DNA of 64,000 nucleotides from Saccharopolyspora shandongensis. GTDB lineage: Bacteria; Actinomycetota; Actinomycetes; Mycobacteriales; Pseudonocardiaceae. How positions within the stretch are numbered: the stretch's first letter is position 1; every line of letters starts with the position of its first letter. Below the pieces are notes generated by a model that saw only the letters and a program-made list of their open reading frames with translations, was not told the origin of the DNA and did no database searches. The stretch spans positions 1-64,000 of the forward strand of contig NZ_FNOK01000022.1 of assembly GCF_900106995.1 (NCBI RefSeq). Direction: 5' to 3'. Shown here one piece after another: positions 1 through 7,632 of this stretch. The position numbers and the translations under genes were made by a program.

Positions 1-129
1 CTGCAGTACCGCAATGTGAAGGCGGACTACGTCAAGCACCTGTGGAACGTCGTCGACTGGGACGAGGTTTCCAAGCGCTTCGCCGACGCCCGCGCCGGCT
101 ACAACGGCCTCCGCCTTCCCACCGCCTGA
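1..129 (+). CDS. sodA: Superoxide dismutase (Fe/Mn type), C-terminal fragment
   Basis: Only the last 42 codons lie in the window; the gene begins upstream. The reading frame open from base 1 gives LQYRNVKADYVKHLWNVVDW, the C-terminal signature of Fe/Mn superoxide dismutases: the helix after the metal-binding DxWEHAY motif, ending near the NVV-W-D sequence. The enzyme converts superoxide to oxygen and hydrogen peroxide in the cytoplasm. It ends at TGA and is followed by a palindrome and two GC-rich hairpins before the convergent transporter gene. Metal preference (Fe or Mn) cannot be read from this part. Confidence 0.88.
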   Translation: MQYRNVKADYVKHLWNVVDWDEVSKRFADARAGYNGLRLPTA

Positions 130-170
130 CAGGCAGAACCACCGCGCCTTCGGTTCTCGCTGGTCAGAAG

Positions 171-214
171 CCGTGAGTGCTTTGTGTCGCCATGGCAGCA
201 CAAAACACTCACGG
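171..214. repeat. Family-1 palindrome, copy A
   Basis: A 44-bp palindrome with 16-bp arms (171-186 and 199-214, one mismatch) around the 12-nt centre TCGCCATGGCAG. It is one of six intergenic elements in this window with the same design. It lies between the convergent 3' ends of sodA and the MFS gene, so it may end transcription from both sides. Confidence 0.8.
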
Positions 215-259
215 CCCCACCACTCGGCGGTGAGTGCTCCGACAAGCCCACTGCCGAAA

Positions 260-291
260 CTTCGGGGCCTTCCTCCGGGAGGGCCCCGAAG
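260..291 (+). terminator. GC-rich hairpin downstream of sodA
   Basis: CTTCGGGGCC (260-269) pairs with GGCCCCGAAG (282-291), with further inner pairing of CCTCC and GGAGG. It is followed by TCCTTT. A second hairpin (CGGGCCCCGG at 316-325 with its complement at 340-349) follows directly. Together they look like tandem terminators for the sodA transcript. Confidence 0.7.
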
Positions 292-396
292 TCCTTTCCC
301 GGGCCCGAATACGACCGGGCCCCGGCCTCCCGCAGGAGACCGGGGCCCGATCTGTTCCCGAACTGACTACCGCTCCCACCACGAAGCGGACGGATT

Positions 397-415
397 TTAG
401 GTTAGCCTAACCTTT
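397..415. promoter_or_regulatory. Iron box (IdeR/DtxR-type operator) over the MFS stop codon
   Basis: TTAGGTTAGCCTAACCTTT matches 17 of 19 positions of the DtxR/IdeR/DmdR consensus TTAGGTTAGSCTAACCTAA and contains the perfect 7-1-7 palindrome AGGTTAG-C-CTAACCT. The unusual part is its place: it covers the TAG stop (407-409) of the MFS gene, between two convergent genes, with no start codon nearby. It is AT-rich in a GC-rich setting. Confidence 0.65.
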
Positions 416-1723
416 TGACTCGGGCAACCTCGTTCGCCGCCGCCAGGCCAGCACCGCGACGCCGCCGAGCGCGGCGGCCAGCGACGCCAGCCCACCCAGC
501 AAGATCGGCCAGCGCGGCCCGAGCACCTCGGCGAGCCACCCCGAAGCCAGCCCGCCCAGCGGTTTTCCGCCCAGGAACAGCAGCATGTAGAGGCCCATGA
601 CCCGGCCGCGCATGGTCGGCTCCACGGCCAGCTGGACGGTCGCGTTCGCGCTCGTGGTGAACGTCATCACAGCGATCCCGACCGGCACCAGCGACGCCGC
701 GAACAGCTCGTAGGTCGGCATCAGCGCCGCCACGGCCTCCAGCACGCCGAAAACGCCGGCGCCCAGCAGCATCAGCCGCAGCCTTGGCACCCCGCGGCCG
801 CTACGCCGGGCCGCCAGCGCTGCCCCGGTCAGCGTGCCGACCGCGAGCATGGTGATCAGCAGGCCGTAGCCGTCGGCGTCGCGCCCGAAGACGTTGCGCG
901 CGATCACGGCGAAGGAGCTCTCGAAGTTCATCCCGAACGTGCCGATGAAGAACACCAGCACCATCACGACGATCAGGTCCGGCCGCCCGCGCACGTAACG
1001 CAGCCCGGCGCGCAGCTGGCCGCGTTCCTTCGGCGGCGGCTTGGCCCGGTGCAGCGCCGACGCGTCCATCAGCGCCAGCCCGGCGACCACGGCGACCGAG
1101 CTCAACCCGTTGAGCAGGAACACCCAGCCGGTGCCGATCGCGGTGATCAGCACCCCAGCGATGGCCGGGCCGACGATGCGCGCCAGGTTGAACGTCATCG
1201 AGTTCAGCGCGACGGCGTTGGTGAGCTGCCGGGACCCGACCATCTCGACGACGAACGACTGCCGCACCGGCGCGTCGATCGCGGCGAAGCAGCCGAGCAC
1301 GAAGCACAGCAGGTAGACGTGCCAGAGCAGCACGACACCGGTGACGTCGAGCAGCCCCAGCACGAGACCGCAGACGCCGAGCGCACTTTGGGTGGCGACG
1401 AGCATGCGCCGCTTGTCGAATCGGTCGGCGATGACGCCCGCCCACAGCGTCAGCAGCAGGGTCGGGGCGAACTGCAGCGCGACCGCCACGCCCAGCGCGG
1501 CCGGGCTGCCGCCGGAGAGTTCCAGCACCAGCCAGTCCTGCGCGGCGCGCTGCATCCACGTGCCGGTCAGCGAAACGACCTGGCCGGAGGCGTAGTAGCG
1601 GTAGTTGCGCTCCCGCAGCGAGCGGAACATGCCGCCGGATCGGTCCGATGTGGACGGCGGTTCGTGGTTGGCCGGGTCCCCGCCCGGGTCGGTTCCCGTG
1701 CGTGCCGCGGATCGGTCAACCAC
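407..1723 (-). CDS. MFS transporter (MFS_3 / EntS-like drug or siderophore exporter)
   Basis: A 438-aa major facilitator protein with about 12 hydrophobic segments. After a disordered N-terminus (residues 1-30) comes MFRSLRERNYRYYASGQ, typical of the MFS_3 family (EntS enterobactin exporter, tetracycline/macrolide-efflux-like proteins), then LTGTWMQ and the inter-helix loop ADRFDKRRML after helix 2. Its role is likely proton-coupled export of a small molecule across the cytoplasmic membrane. It starts 32 bp downstream of the marR gene on the same strand, so the two form an operon and MarR probably represses the exporter. A start at the internal ATG (1630) is also possible because the first 30 residues are not typical of the family. 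An iron box covers its stop codon, which makes a siderophore substrate thinkable but unproven. Confidence 0.82.
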   Translation of the reverse strand: MVDRSAARTGTDPGGDPANHEPPSTSDRSGGMFRSLRERNYRYYASGQVVSLTGTWMQRAAQDWLVLELSGGSPAALGVAVALQFAPTLLLTLWAGVIADRFDKRRMLVATQSALGVCGLVLGLLDVTGVVLLWHVYLLCFVLGCFAAIDAPVRQSFVVEMVGSRQLTNAVALNSMTFNLARIVGPAIAGVLITAIGTGWVFLLNGLSSVAVVAGLALMDASALHRAKPPPKERGQLRAGLRYVRGRPDLIVVMVLVFFIGTFGMNFESSFAVIARNVFGRDADGYGLLITMLAVGTLTGAALAARRSGRGVPRLRLMLLGAGVFGVLEAVAALMPTYELFAASLVPVGIAVMTFTTSANATVQLAVEPTMRGRVMGLYMLLFLGGKPLGGLASGWLAEVLGPRWPILLGGLASLAAALGGVAVLAWRRRTRLPESKG

Positions 1724-1755
1724 GCTCGTGCGTACCGCCTCTCACCGGACTCCGG

Positions 1756-2190
1756 TCATCGGCCGGCCAACCGGTCGATGATCTCCGCCGCCTGGCACAG
1801 CACGCGGCGGTCTTCCTCGGACAGGTCCGCGAGCTGCTGGTCCAGCCAGCGCTCCCGGATCGAGACCTCTTCGTCTATGCGGGCCTGGCCCGCCTCGGTC
1901 AGTTCCACGATGGCCTGCCGGCCGTCGGTGGGGTGCGCCCGACGTGCGACCAGCCCGGCGTCTTCCAGGGCGGAGATCACCCTGGTCATCGACGGTGGCT
2001 GGACGCCTTCCCGGGCCGCCAGCTCGCCAGGCGTCAACGCGCCGGCCTTGTGCAGACAGGACAGCGCCGACAGCTGGGACAGCGTGATCTTCGAGTCGTT
2101 GCTCTGCGCGCGCAGCCGCCGGTTCAGGCGGACGACGGCGAGCCGCAGCCGACTCGCCAGGGTGCGCTCGCGCTCCGCGATATCGGACAC
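1756..2190 (-). CDS. MarR family transcriptional regulator
   Basis: 144 aa, the normal MarR size. The winged-helix core is visible: LSALSCLHKAGALTPGELA, then EGVQPPSMTRVISALEDAGL as recognition helix and the wing with RRAHPTDGRQ (D-x-R-x signature). MarR proteins bind short palindromes as dimers and usually lose DNA affinity on binding an aromatic ligand or on oxidation. The GTG start lies exactly 6 nt after a -10 hexamer, so the mRNA is probably leaderless. It is first in an operon with the MFS exporter. From memory it resembles M. tuberculosis Rv0880. The ligand is not predictable. Confidence 0.88.
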   Translation of the reverse strand: MSDIAERERTLASRLRLAVVRLNRRLRAQSNDSKITLSQLSALSCLHKAGALTPGELAAREGVQPPSMTRVISALEDAGLVARRAHPTDGRQAIVELTEAGQARIDEEVSIRERWLDQQLADLSEEDRRVLCQAAEIIDRLAGR

Positions 2191-2202
2191 GTCGTTAGTC
2201 TA
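2191..2202 (-). promoter_or_regulatory. Leaderless promoter of marR with possible MarR operator
   Basis: On the minus strand the -10 hexamer TAGACT (2202-2197) is followed by 6 nt and then the GTG start. Around it TAGTCTACCAAACTA forms a short dyad (TAGT...ACTA), a plausible autoregulatory MarR site overlapping the promoter. Confidence 0.5.
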
Positions 2203-2350
2203 CCAAACTATTTCGGGGAATCGGACAAACTGATCAAGCCTGATCAGTGGCCGTCCACCATAGCCAGCCGACGACCCCGCACCTGGAATCGCAACCCAAT
2301 CGACGCACTACTCCGAACGGCCCAAAGCCCTCGTCTCGCCCGGCCAGGCC

Positions 2351-2394
2351 CCGTGCGCACTTTGTGCTGCTCTGGCGACACAAAACGCGCACGG
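2351..2394. repeat. Family-1 palindrome, copy B
   Basis: Arms CCGTGCGCACTTTGTG (2351-2366) and CACAAAACGCGCACGG (2379-2394) pair with two mismatches around the 12-nt centre CTGCTCTGGCGA; GCC/GGC extends the stem by 3 bp. It lies just after the 3' end of the purine permease gene and upstream of marR. Confidence 0.78.
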
Positions 2395-2418
2395 GCAATC
2401 ACCTGCGCGAACGGCCGA

Positions 2419-3885
2419 TCAGATGCCGAAGAGGGCGTGCAGCGGGCCGGAGCAGAAGTAGAGCACGAACGCCGCCGACACGACCCACATCAGCGGGTGC
2501 ACGGTGCGGATGCGGCCGGTGAAGACCCGCAGCAGCACGTAGCTGATGAAGCCCGCGCCGATGCCGTTGGCGATCGAGTACGTGAACGGCATGACCACGA
2601 TCGTCAGGAACGCGGGCAGCGCGATGCTGAAGTCGGACAGGTCGATCTGCCGGATCTGGGTGAGCATCATCGCCCCGACCACCACCAGCGCCGGAGCCGC
2701 CGCCTCCACCGGGATGATCTGGTAGAGCGGCGTGAAGAACATCGCCGCCAGGAACAGCAGGCCGGTGATCACGTTCGCCAGGCCGGTGCGCGCTCCCTCC
2801 GCGATGCCGGACGCGGACTCTACGAACACGGTGTTGGAGCTCGCCGAACCCAGCCCGCCGGCGACCGCGCCGACGCCCTCGACGGCCAGCGCCTTGCCGA
2901 TGCCCGGCAGGTTGCCGTCCTTGTCGGCGAGCCCGCCCTCCTTGCCGAGGCCGGTCATGGTGCCCATGGCGTCGAAGAAGTTCGCCAGCACCAGCGTGAA
3001 CACCAGCATCGCGGCGGCCAGCGCCGGCAGCCGCGTCCAGGCGCCGAAGGAGACGTCGCCGACCAGCGACAGGTCGGGCAGGCCGATGACCTGCTCCGGC
3101 ACCGCCGGGTAGCCGAGGTTCCAGCCGTAGGGGTTGGTGCCCTTCGACGGGCCCGCGTGGAAGACCGACTCGATGATGATCGACAGCACCGTGGTGACGG
3201 CCACGCTGATCAGGATCGCGCCCCGCACCTTGCGCGCCACCAGCACCGAGGTGAGCACCAGCCCGAACACGAACACCGCGGTCGGCCAGGAGGCGATCGA
3301 GCCGTCGATGCCCAGCCCGACCGGCACCGTCGTGTTGGCCGCGTCCGGCAGGCGCCGCACGAATCCGGAGTCGACCAGGCCGACGAAGGTGATGAACACG
3401 CCGACGCCGACCGCGATCGCGGCCTTGAGCTCGGGTGGCACCGCGTTGAACACCGCGGTCCGGAACCCGGTGGCGACCAGGATCAGGATGATGATGCCGT
3501 CCACCACCACCAGGCCCATCGCCTCGGGCCAGGTGACCTGCGGCGCGATGGTCACGGCCAGCAGCGTGTTGATGCCGAGCCCGGCGGCGATCGCGAACGG
3601 GTAGTTGGCGATCAGTCCGAACAGGATCGTCATCACGCCCGCGACCAGCGCGGTGGTGGCCGCGACCTGCGAAACCGGCAGGATGTTGCCCAGCACGTCG
3701 CGCTTGGCACCGGCGTCCTCGGCGGAGGTGCTGCCGAGGATCAGCGGGTTCAGCACGATGATGTACGCCACGGTGACGAACGTGACCACGCCGCCGCGAA
3801 CTTCCCGCCCTATGCTGGACCCGCGATCGGTGATCTTGAAATACCTGTCCAGCAGCGACTTCTTGGAAACGTCTCGATCCACCAT
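2419..3885 (-). CDS. NCS2-family purine permease (AzgA-type)
   Basis: 488 aa starting MVDRDVSKKSLLDRYF, with GGGAAG as ribosome-binding site. The N-terminus (RYFKITDRGSSIGREVRGG) and the segments VTFVTVAYIIVLNPLIL and FAIAAGLGINTLLAVTIAP are hallmarks of the AzgA branch of the NCS2 (nucleobase-ascorbate) transporters, which take up hypoxanthine, guanine and adenine with protons. The usual 14 membrane segments fit the length, and the conserved LVxANFFDAMGTMTGLG stretch is present. Divergent from the DUF2530 gene with 60 bp between. The open frame extends upstream to 4725, but that part is antisense noise: it has no hydrophobic pattern and covers two other genes. Confidence 0.9.
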   Translation of the reverse strand: MVDRDVSKKSLLDRYFKITDRGSSIGREVRGGVVTFVTVAYIIVLNPLILGSTSAEDAGAKRDVLGNILPVSQVAATTALVAGVMTILFGLIANYPFAIAAGLGINTLLAVTIAPQVTWPEAMGLVVVDGIIILILVATGFRTAVFNAVPPELKAAIAVGVGVFITFVGLVDSGFVRRLPDAANTTVPVGLGIDGSIASWPTAVFVFGLVLTSVLVARKVRGAILISVAVTTVLSIIIESVFHAGPSKGTNPYGWNLGYPAVPEQVIGLPDLSLVGDVSFGAWTRLPALAAAMLVFTLVLANFFDAMGTMTGLGKEGGLADKDGNLPGIGKALAVEGVGAVAGGLGSASSNTVFVESASGIAEGARTGLANVITGLLFLAAMFFTPLYQIIPVEAAAPALVVVGAMMLTQIRQIDLSDFSIALPAFLTIVVMPFTYSIANGIGAGFISYVLLRVFTGRIRTVHPLMWVVSAAFVLYFCSGPLHALFGI

Positions 3886-3945
3886 CAGTACTTCCCGATC
3901 ACCGCGCCTGCGCGCGCGTTCATTACCGGGAGTAGCCTGCCTGAC

Positions 3946-4233
3946 GTGGCACAGGACAGCGAATCCACCCCCTCGGCGCCGGGTCACCGGCCGGTCCCGC
4001 CGCTGCCGCGGAGGCTGGCGGACCCCACCCCGGTGGTGCTGTTCGGCACGGCCCTGTGGTTCGCCGGCGTAGTCCTGTTCGGCATCCGCGACTGGGCCGG
4101 CATCCAGTTCTGGACCTGCCTGGCCGGGGGCGTGCTCGGCATCATCGGCTACGGCGTGTTCCGCTGGCAGCGCTCGGCGGCGCGCCGCGGTTCCCGGGGC
4201 GCCTGGAAAGGCCTGTCCGGACTCGACGGCTGA
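3946..4233 (+). CDS. DUF2530 small membrane protein
   Basis: 95 aa with a GTG start. A proline-rich N-terminus (PPLPRRLADPTPVV) is followed by two membrane helices, residues about 30-47 and 53-72, and a basic C-terminal tail (RWQRSAARRGSRG). This is the layout of the DUF2530 family of actinobacteria, whose role is unknown. The start is supported by a -10 hexamer TAGCCT (3933-3938) ending 7 nt before GTG. Divergent from the purine permease. Confidence 0.75.
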   Translation: MAQDSESTPSAPGHRPVPPLPRRLADPTPVVLFGTALWFAGVVLFGIRDWAGIQFWTCLAGGVLGIIGYGVFRWQRSAARRGSRGAWKGLSGLDG

Positions 4234-4326
4234 GCCTGCCCGATTCTGCTCCGAACAGCCCCGCGCCCAGTTAGTCTGCACAGTCGACATCAAGTTCCGA
4301 TGCCCTAACGCGGGAGCGCAGCACCA

Positions 4327-5115
4327 GTGCCCAAGCTCGACGTCGACCGACTCGAATTCGCGATCCTGGCCGAACGCGCCGATCTCAGCCGGATCCCGAT
4401 GATCGCGTCGTACAGCAACTACGGGACGACCGTGAAAGACATGCCTCGCGAATTCGAGGCGGCGGAGCAGCGGGTCCGCGATCGCGGCCTGATCAACCCG
4501 AGCGGCGTGAACGACCGGGTCATGGAGCTGCTCGGCATCTACGCGCACGTGACGGTCGAGTACGACCTGCGGTTCTCCTCGCAGAAGGGCAGCGAACTGC
4601 GCGCCGCGGTGTCGAAGGCGAACAAGACGGCGGTACGCACGGTCGTCGACGGTGACCGGATCATCCTGGAGCCGGTGCATCCGAACGAACTGATCCCGTC
4701 GCTGGTGTCGGTGCTCCCGGAACACCCGCCGGCCCGCATCCGACCGGCGCTGAGCGTGGACCTCGCGGAGATGCGCGCGGCCATGGCCGACGTGCGCCGC
4801 CGCGGGGACGAAGACCCGCAGGCGATCGAGCAGAGCCTGCGAGCTCGCGGCGTGAACGTGGCGAGCTTCCGGAAGATGACGCAGTTGCTCGAAGGCCCGC
4901 GGCTGGGCCTCGGCGAGGCGGGCGTCACGATCTGGGACGACCGCCGCCGCGAGCGCCGGGGAGACCAGACGCTGCGGATCATCGACCTGCAGCAGGGCCG
5001 CACGGCGGTCTACAACAGCGGCACCCAGCGGATGTTCGCGGGGGCGGACATGAGCACGTTCACCCGGGTGCTCGGGGAGCTGACGACGAAGACCCAGCGC
5101 GAAGCGGCCTGGTAG
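4327..5115 (+). CDS. EspG family ESX secretion chaperone
   Basis: 262 aa. The order of elements (short N-terminal strand, the strand pair RAAVSKANKTAVRTVVDGDRI, LIPSLVSVLPEHPPAR, helical bundle RARGVNVASFRKMTQLLEG, C-terminal sheet) fits EspG proteins. These are cytosolic chaperones that bind the tip of PPE proteins in PE-PPE pairs before type VII secretion. The GTG start has GGGAG 8 nt upstream. Directly followed, in the same direction, by a PE-like, a DUF3558 and a PPE-like gene. No ESX core gene (EccB, EccC, EccD, MycP) is present in the window, so the machine must lie elsewhere. Confidence 0.8.
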   Translation: MPKLDVDRLEFAILAERADLSRIPMIASYSNYGTTVKDMPREFEAAEQRVRDRGLINPSGVNDRVMELLGIYAHVTVEYDLRFSSQKGSELRAAVSKANKTAVRTVVDGDRIILEPVHPNELIPSLVSVLPEHPPARIRPALSVDLAEMRAAMADVRRRGDEDPQAIEQSLRARGVNVASFRKMTQLLEGPRLGLGEAGVTIWDDRRRERRGDQTLRIIDLQQGRTAVYNSGTQRMFAGADMSTFTRVLGELTTKTQREAAW

Positions 5116-5268
5116 CGACCAACGTCACTCCGCCAAAGGGACTAATCCGGCAACGAGTTGGGAACCGATCCGCGCGAAGCATCGTCACACCTGTGCACGA
5201 ACGGGCAACGACCTGGCAAGCTAAGCGCGACGTGTACCTGTTTCAGGGGACAAAGGGGGTAGTGAAAG

Positions 5269-5682
5269 GTGTCATTCTTCGACGGTGTCGCCAACACGGT
5301 GGTCACCATGGGACAGAAGGCCGTGCGGTCGGCGACGATCCACACCGCGATCAACTCGGGCGGCTCTGCGCAGTCAGCGTCGTTCACTGTCGACATCGAG
5401 CAGATTCCGGGCCTGATCACCGAGTACCAGAAGGCCCAGGACAAGCTCGGCGAAATCCTGTTGGCCGCGCAGCAGCTGAAGAAGATCGCGCCGCCCGGCG
5501 ATGATGAGGTCAGCCAGCGGCTGTCCGATGCGCTTGGGGAAATGGCCGGCGAGAACGAAGGCTGCCTCTCCTGGGCCGTTAACGACGCGCGCGCTCGCAT
5601 CCAGACGCAGATCGACCAGTTGAAGGCTGCGCAGGGCGGCTACCAGGCCACCGACGAAAACGCTTCGATCCGCCAGGTTTAA
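5269..5682 (+). CDS. PE-like ESX substrate with YxxxD signal
   Basis: 137 aa, GTG start behind GTGAAAG. The central part (FTVDIEQIPGLITEYQKAQD...APPGDDEVS) is the helical hairpin typical of actinobacterial PE-like proteins. The C-terminus carries Y125-Q-A-T-D129, a match to the YxxxD/E type VII secretion signal placed just after the second long helix, as in EsxB and PE proteins. It lies 12 bp before the DUF3558 gene and in the same operon as a PPE-like gene, its likely partner. There is no WxG in the turn. Confidence 0.7.
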   Translation: MSFFDGVANTVVTMGQKAVRSATIHTAINSGGSAQSASFTVDIEQIPGLITEYQKAQDKLGEILLAAQQLKKIAPPGDDEVSQRLSDALGEMAGENEGCLSWAVNDARARIQTQIDQLKAAQGGYQATDENASIRQV

Positions 5683-5694
5683 GGAAGAGCTCAC

Positions 5695-6273
5695 GTGCTA
5701 CGCCGCGCAACGTTGACCGCTGTCTCGCTACTCGCCGTCCTTGGAGCGTCGGCGTGTTCGCCGGGGTCTACGACTCCGCCAAAGACACCTCCGACCGAGT
5801 CGGCCACCACCACTTCCTCCGCCGCGCCGAAGGTCGAGAACCCGAAGAACCTCAAGGCGATCACTGACGCATGTCAGCTGCTGACCAAGGATCAGATCTC
5901 GCAGCTCGGAGGCGATGCGGGCTCGCAGCCTCCCGAGGAGAGCAAGTCCAAGTACGACGAGTCGCAGTGCAAGTGGCGTAGCGATGCCTTCACGGCCTAC
6001 GCCGCGATCAACACGAAGGCTGGCGGCTTGGCGAAGATCATGGAAGCAGCCGAGTCGAGCGACAACTTCAAGCAGACGCAGGTCGGCGGCTACCAAGGCG
6101 CACGCGTCGACGAGCAGAGCAATCTCTGCCGGATCGAACTTGCAATCGCCGATGACCAGTCTCTTGAGGTCAACTACTTCAAGAACGCCGGCGGCACACC
6201 CGAAATGAACGACCCGTGCGGCTACGCCGAGAAGATCACCGGCGAAGCACTGAAGAACGTCCCGGACGCCTGA
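5695..6273 (+). CDS. DUF3558 lipoprotein
   Basis: 192 aa. A lipoprotein signal peptide (MLRRATLTAVSLLAVLGASAC, lipobox ASAC) is followed by a Thr/Ser/Pro-rich linker and a DUF3558 domain: TDACQLLTKDQISQLG, then YDESQCKWRS, with paired cysteines late in the domain (NLCRIEL, DPCGYAEKI). DUF3558 proteins are exported lipoproteins of actinobacteria, often beside ESX or PE/PPE-like genes; the function is unknown. GTG start with AAGGAAGAG. It sits between the PE-like and PPE-like genes, hinting at a surface role with that secreted pair. Confidence 0.85.
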   Translation: MLRRATLTAVSLLAVLGASACSPGSTTPPKTPPTESATTTSSAAPKVENPKNLKAITDACQLLTKDQISQLGGDAGSQPPEESKSKYDESQCKWRSDAFTAYAAINTKAGGLAKIMEAAESSDNFKQTQVGGYQGARVDEQSNLCRIELAIADDQSLEVNYFKNAGGTPEMNDPCGYAEKITGEALKNVPDA

Positions 6274-6319
6274 TCGCGCCCGCATCGACCACGACCATTA
6301 CTTACGAGGGGGTGTAACC

Positions 6320-7558
6320 ATGGTTTTACCGATTCTGGTTGGCGGCTACCTGCTCACGCGTGACTCAGACCATGGCAACACGGACGAGATCATGCAGAAG
6401 GTCGGGTTCAACCACCCGGAGAAATACAAGCAGATCCACGAGGGCAAGGGCACCACGGACATGACCGGTGCCGTGACCTCGTGGCAGAAGGACATCGGGG
6501 GGCAGTTCGACGAGGTCTCTTCGATCCTCGACGCTGCGAACAAGAAGGCCAACCTGGCTTGGACCGGTCAAGCGGCGGAAGCGCACGGCTCGTCGCTCCA
6601 GCCGATGTCCCAGTTCATCCAGGACGCCAAGGGCGTCTCTGACTCCGTCGCCAACTCTGCTGAGCAGCAGGTCCAGAACTTCGGCAAGGTCAAGCACAGC
6701 ATGCCCGAGCCGGTGAAGGTCGACGCGACCGACAACCTGCTCGAGAAGGGCGGCGCTTGGCTGGTCGGTGGCGAGACCGACCTGCAGAAGCAGGAACGCC
6801 AGGCCACTGAGAAGGCTCAGGAGGCCAAGCAGCACTACGACAACTACAGCAACAGCACCACGAACGTCTCGCAGAACCTGGCCTTCTACCCGAAGGCTCC
6901 GGAGATGGCGTACGACCAGGGCTCCGGCAACACCGGGACGAACCCGACCGTCGGCAGCATTCCGAACGGTTCCGGGATTCCCGGCGGCGGTCCTGGTGGT
7001 GGTGGCGGCGGTGGCGGCAGCTGGGGTGGCAGCCTCGGCGGCGGCAGCGGTAGTGGCGGCACCGGTGGCACCGGTGGGCCCGGCGACGGTGGTTACACGA
7101 CTCCGTCGCAGAACACGTCGCAGTGGTCCTCGCCGCCCGTCCCCAACGGTCCCGGCCTGCCCGTCAACCCCAGCCCCAACGTCAGCACGGGCCCGAACAT
7201 GGGCGGCGGCCTCGGCATGATGCCGCCCGGCGGCGGCTCCGGTTCCGGCGCAGGTGGTGCCGGTGGCGCTCGTGGGCTCGGTGCCGGTGGCGCCGGCGGC
7301 CGCGGTGCGGGCCTGGGTGCCGGTGGACGCGCCGGCCTCGGCGGTCTCGGCGGCGGTTCCGGTGCTGGTGCCGGTGGCGCTGCTGGTGCGGCCGGTCGTG
7401 GTGGCGCCGGCGGCATGGGCGCCGGTGGTGCTGGTCGCGGCCAGGGCAAGCAGGGCGAGGAAGACCAGGAGCACGAGGACAAGTACTGGGTCGACACGGA
7501 CGAGGCCTGGGACGACCTGGGCCTGCCCAAGGTCGCCCCGCCGGTCTTCGGCGAGTGA
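6320..7558 (+). CDS. PPE-like ESX substrate with glycine-rich tail
   Basis: 412 aa. The N-terminal ~190 residues are helical, with a WxG turn (W81-T-G83, in ANLAWTGQAAEAHGSSL), the signature shared by PPE and WXG100 proteins. Residues about 200-375 are almost only Gly, Ala, Ser and Pro, comparable to the long low-complexity tails of mycobacterial PPE proteins. The acidic end (EDKYWVDTDEAWDDLGLP) looks conserved and may be a secretion or docking tail. ATG start behind GAGGGGGTG. Last gene of the cassette with EspG, the PE-like and the DUF3558 genes, followed by a strong terminator. Confidence 0.78.
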   Translation: MVLPILVGGYLLTRDSDHGNTDEIMQKVGFNHPEKYKQIHEGKGTTDMTGAVTSWQKDIGGQFDEVSSILDAANKKANLAWTGQAAEAHGSSLQPMSQFIQDAKGVSDSVANSAEQQVQNFGKVKHSMPEPVKVDATDNLLEKGGAWLVGGETDLQKQERQATEKAQEAKQHYDNYSNSTTNVSQNLAFYPKAPEMAYDQGSGNTGTNPTVGSIPNGSGIPGGGPGGGGGGGGSWGGSLGGGSGSGGTGGTGGPGDGGYTTPSQNTSQWSSPPVPNGPGLPVNPSPNVSTGPNMGGGLGMMPPGGGSGSGAGGAGGARGLGAGGAGGRGAGLGAGGRAGLGGLGGGSGAGAGGAAGAAGRGGAGGMGAGGAGRGQGKQGEEDQEHEDKYWVDTDEAWDDLGLPKVAPPVFGE

Positions 7559-7588
7559 TCAACACCCGCTGAGGTCGACCGAAGCGAA

Positions 7589-7620
7589 CTGGCCGCGCAC
7601 CGATTCCGGTGCGCGGCCAG
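7589..7620. terminator. Bidirectional terminator hairpin
   Basis: A perfect 14-bp stem (CTGGCCGCGCACCG at 7589-7602, complement at 7607-7620) with an ATTC loop, followed by CGCTTTTA. It separates the convergent PPE-like and beta-propeller genes. Confidence 0.88.
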
Positions 7621-7632
7621 CGCTTTTAGGTG

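Noticed and set aside
2419-4725. A 768-residue version of the purine permease
   Set aside because: The extra 280 N-terminal residues are hydrophilic, rich in Arg/His/Asp, antisense to the DUF2530 and EspG genes, and absent from NCS2 proteins. The real start is 3885.
7186-7440. Gly/Ala-rich stretch as a frameshift artefact of the PPE-like gene
   Set aside because: The frame stays open, third positions remain GC-rich, and a conserved acidic C-terminus follows, so the low-complexity tail is real.
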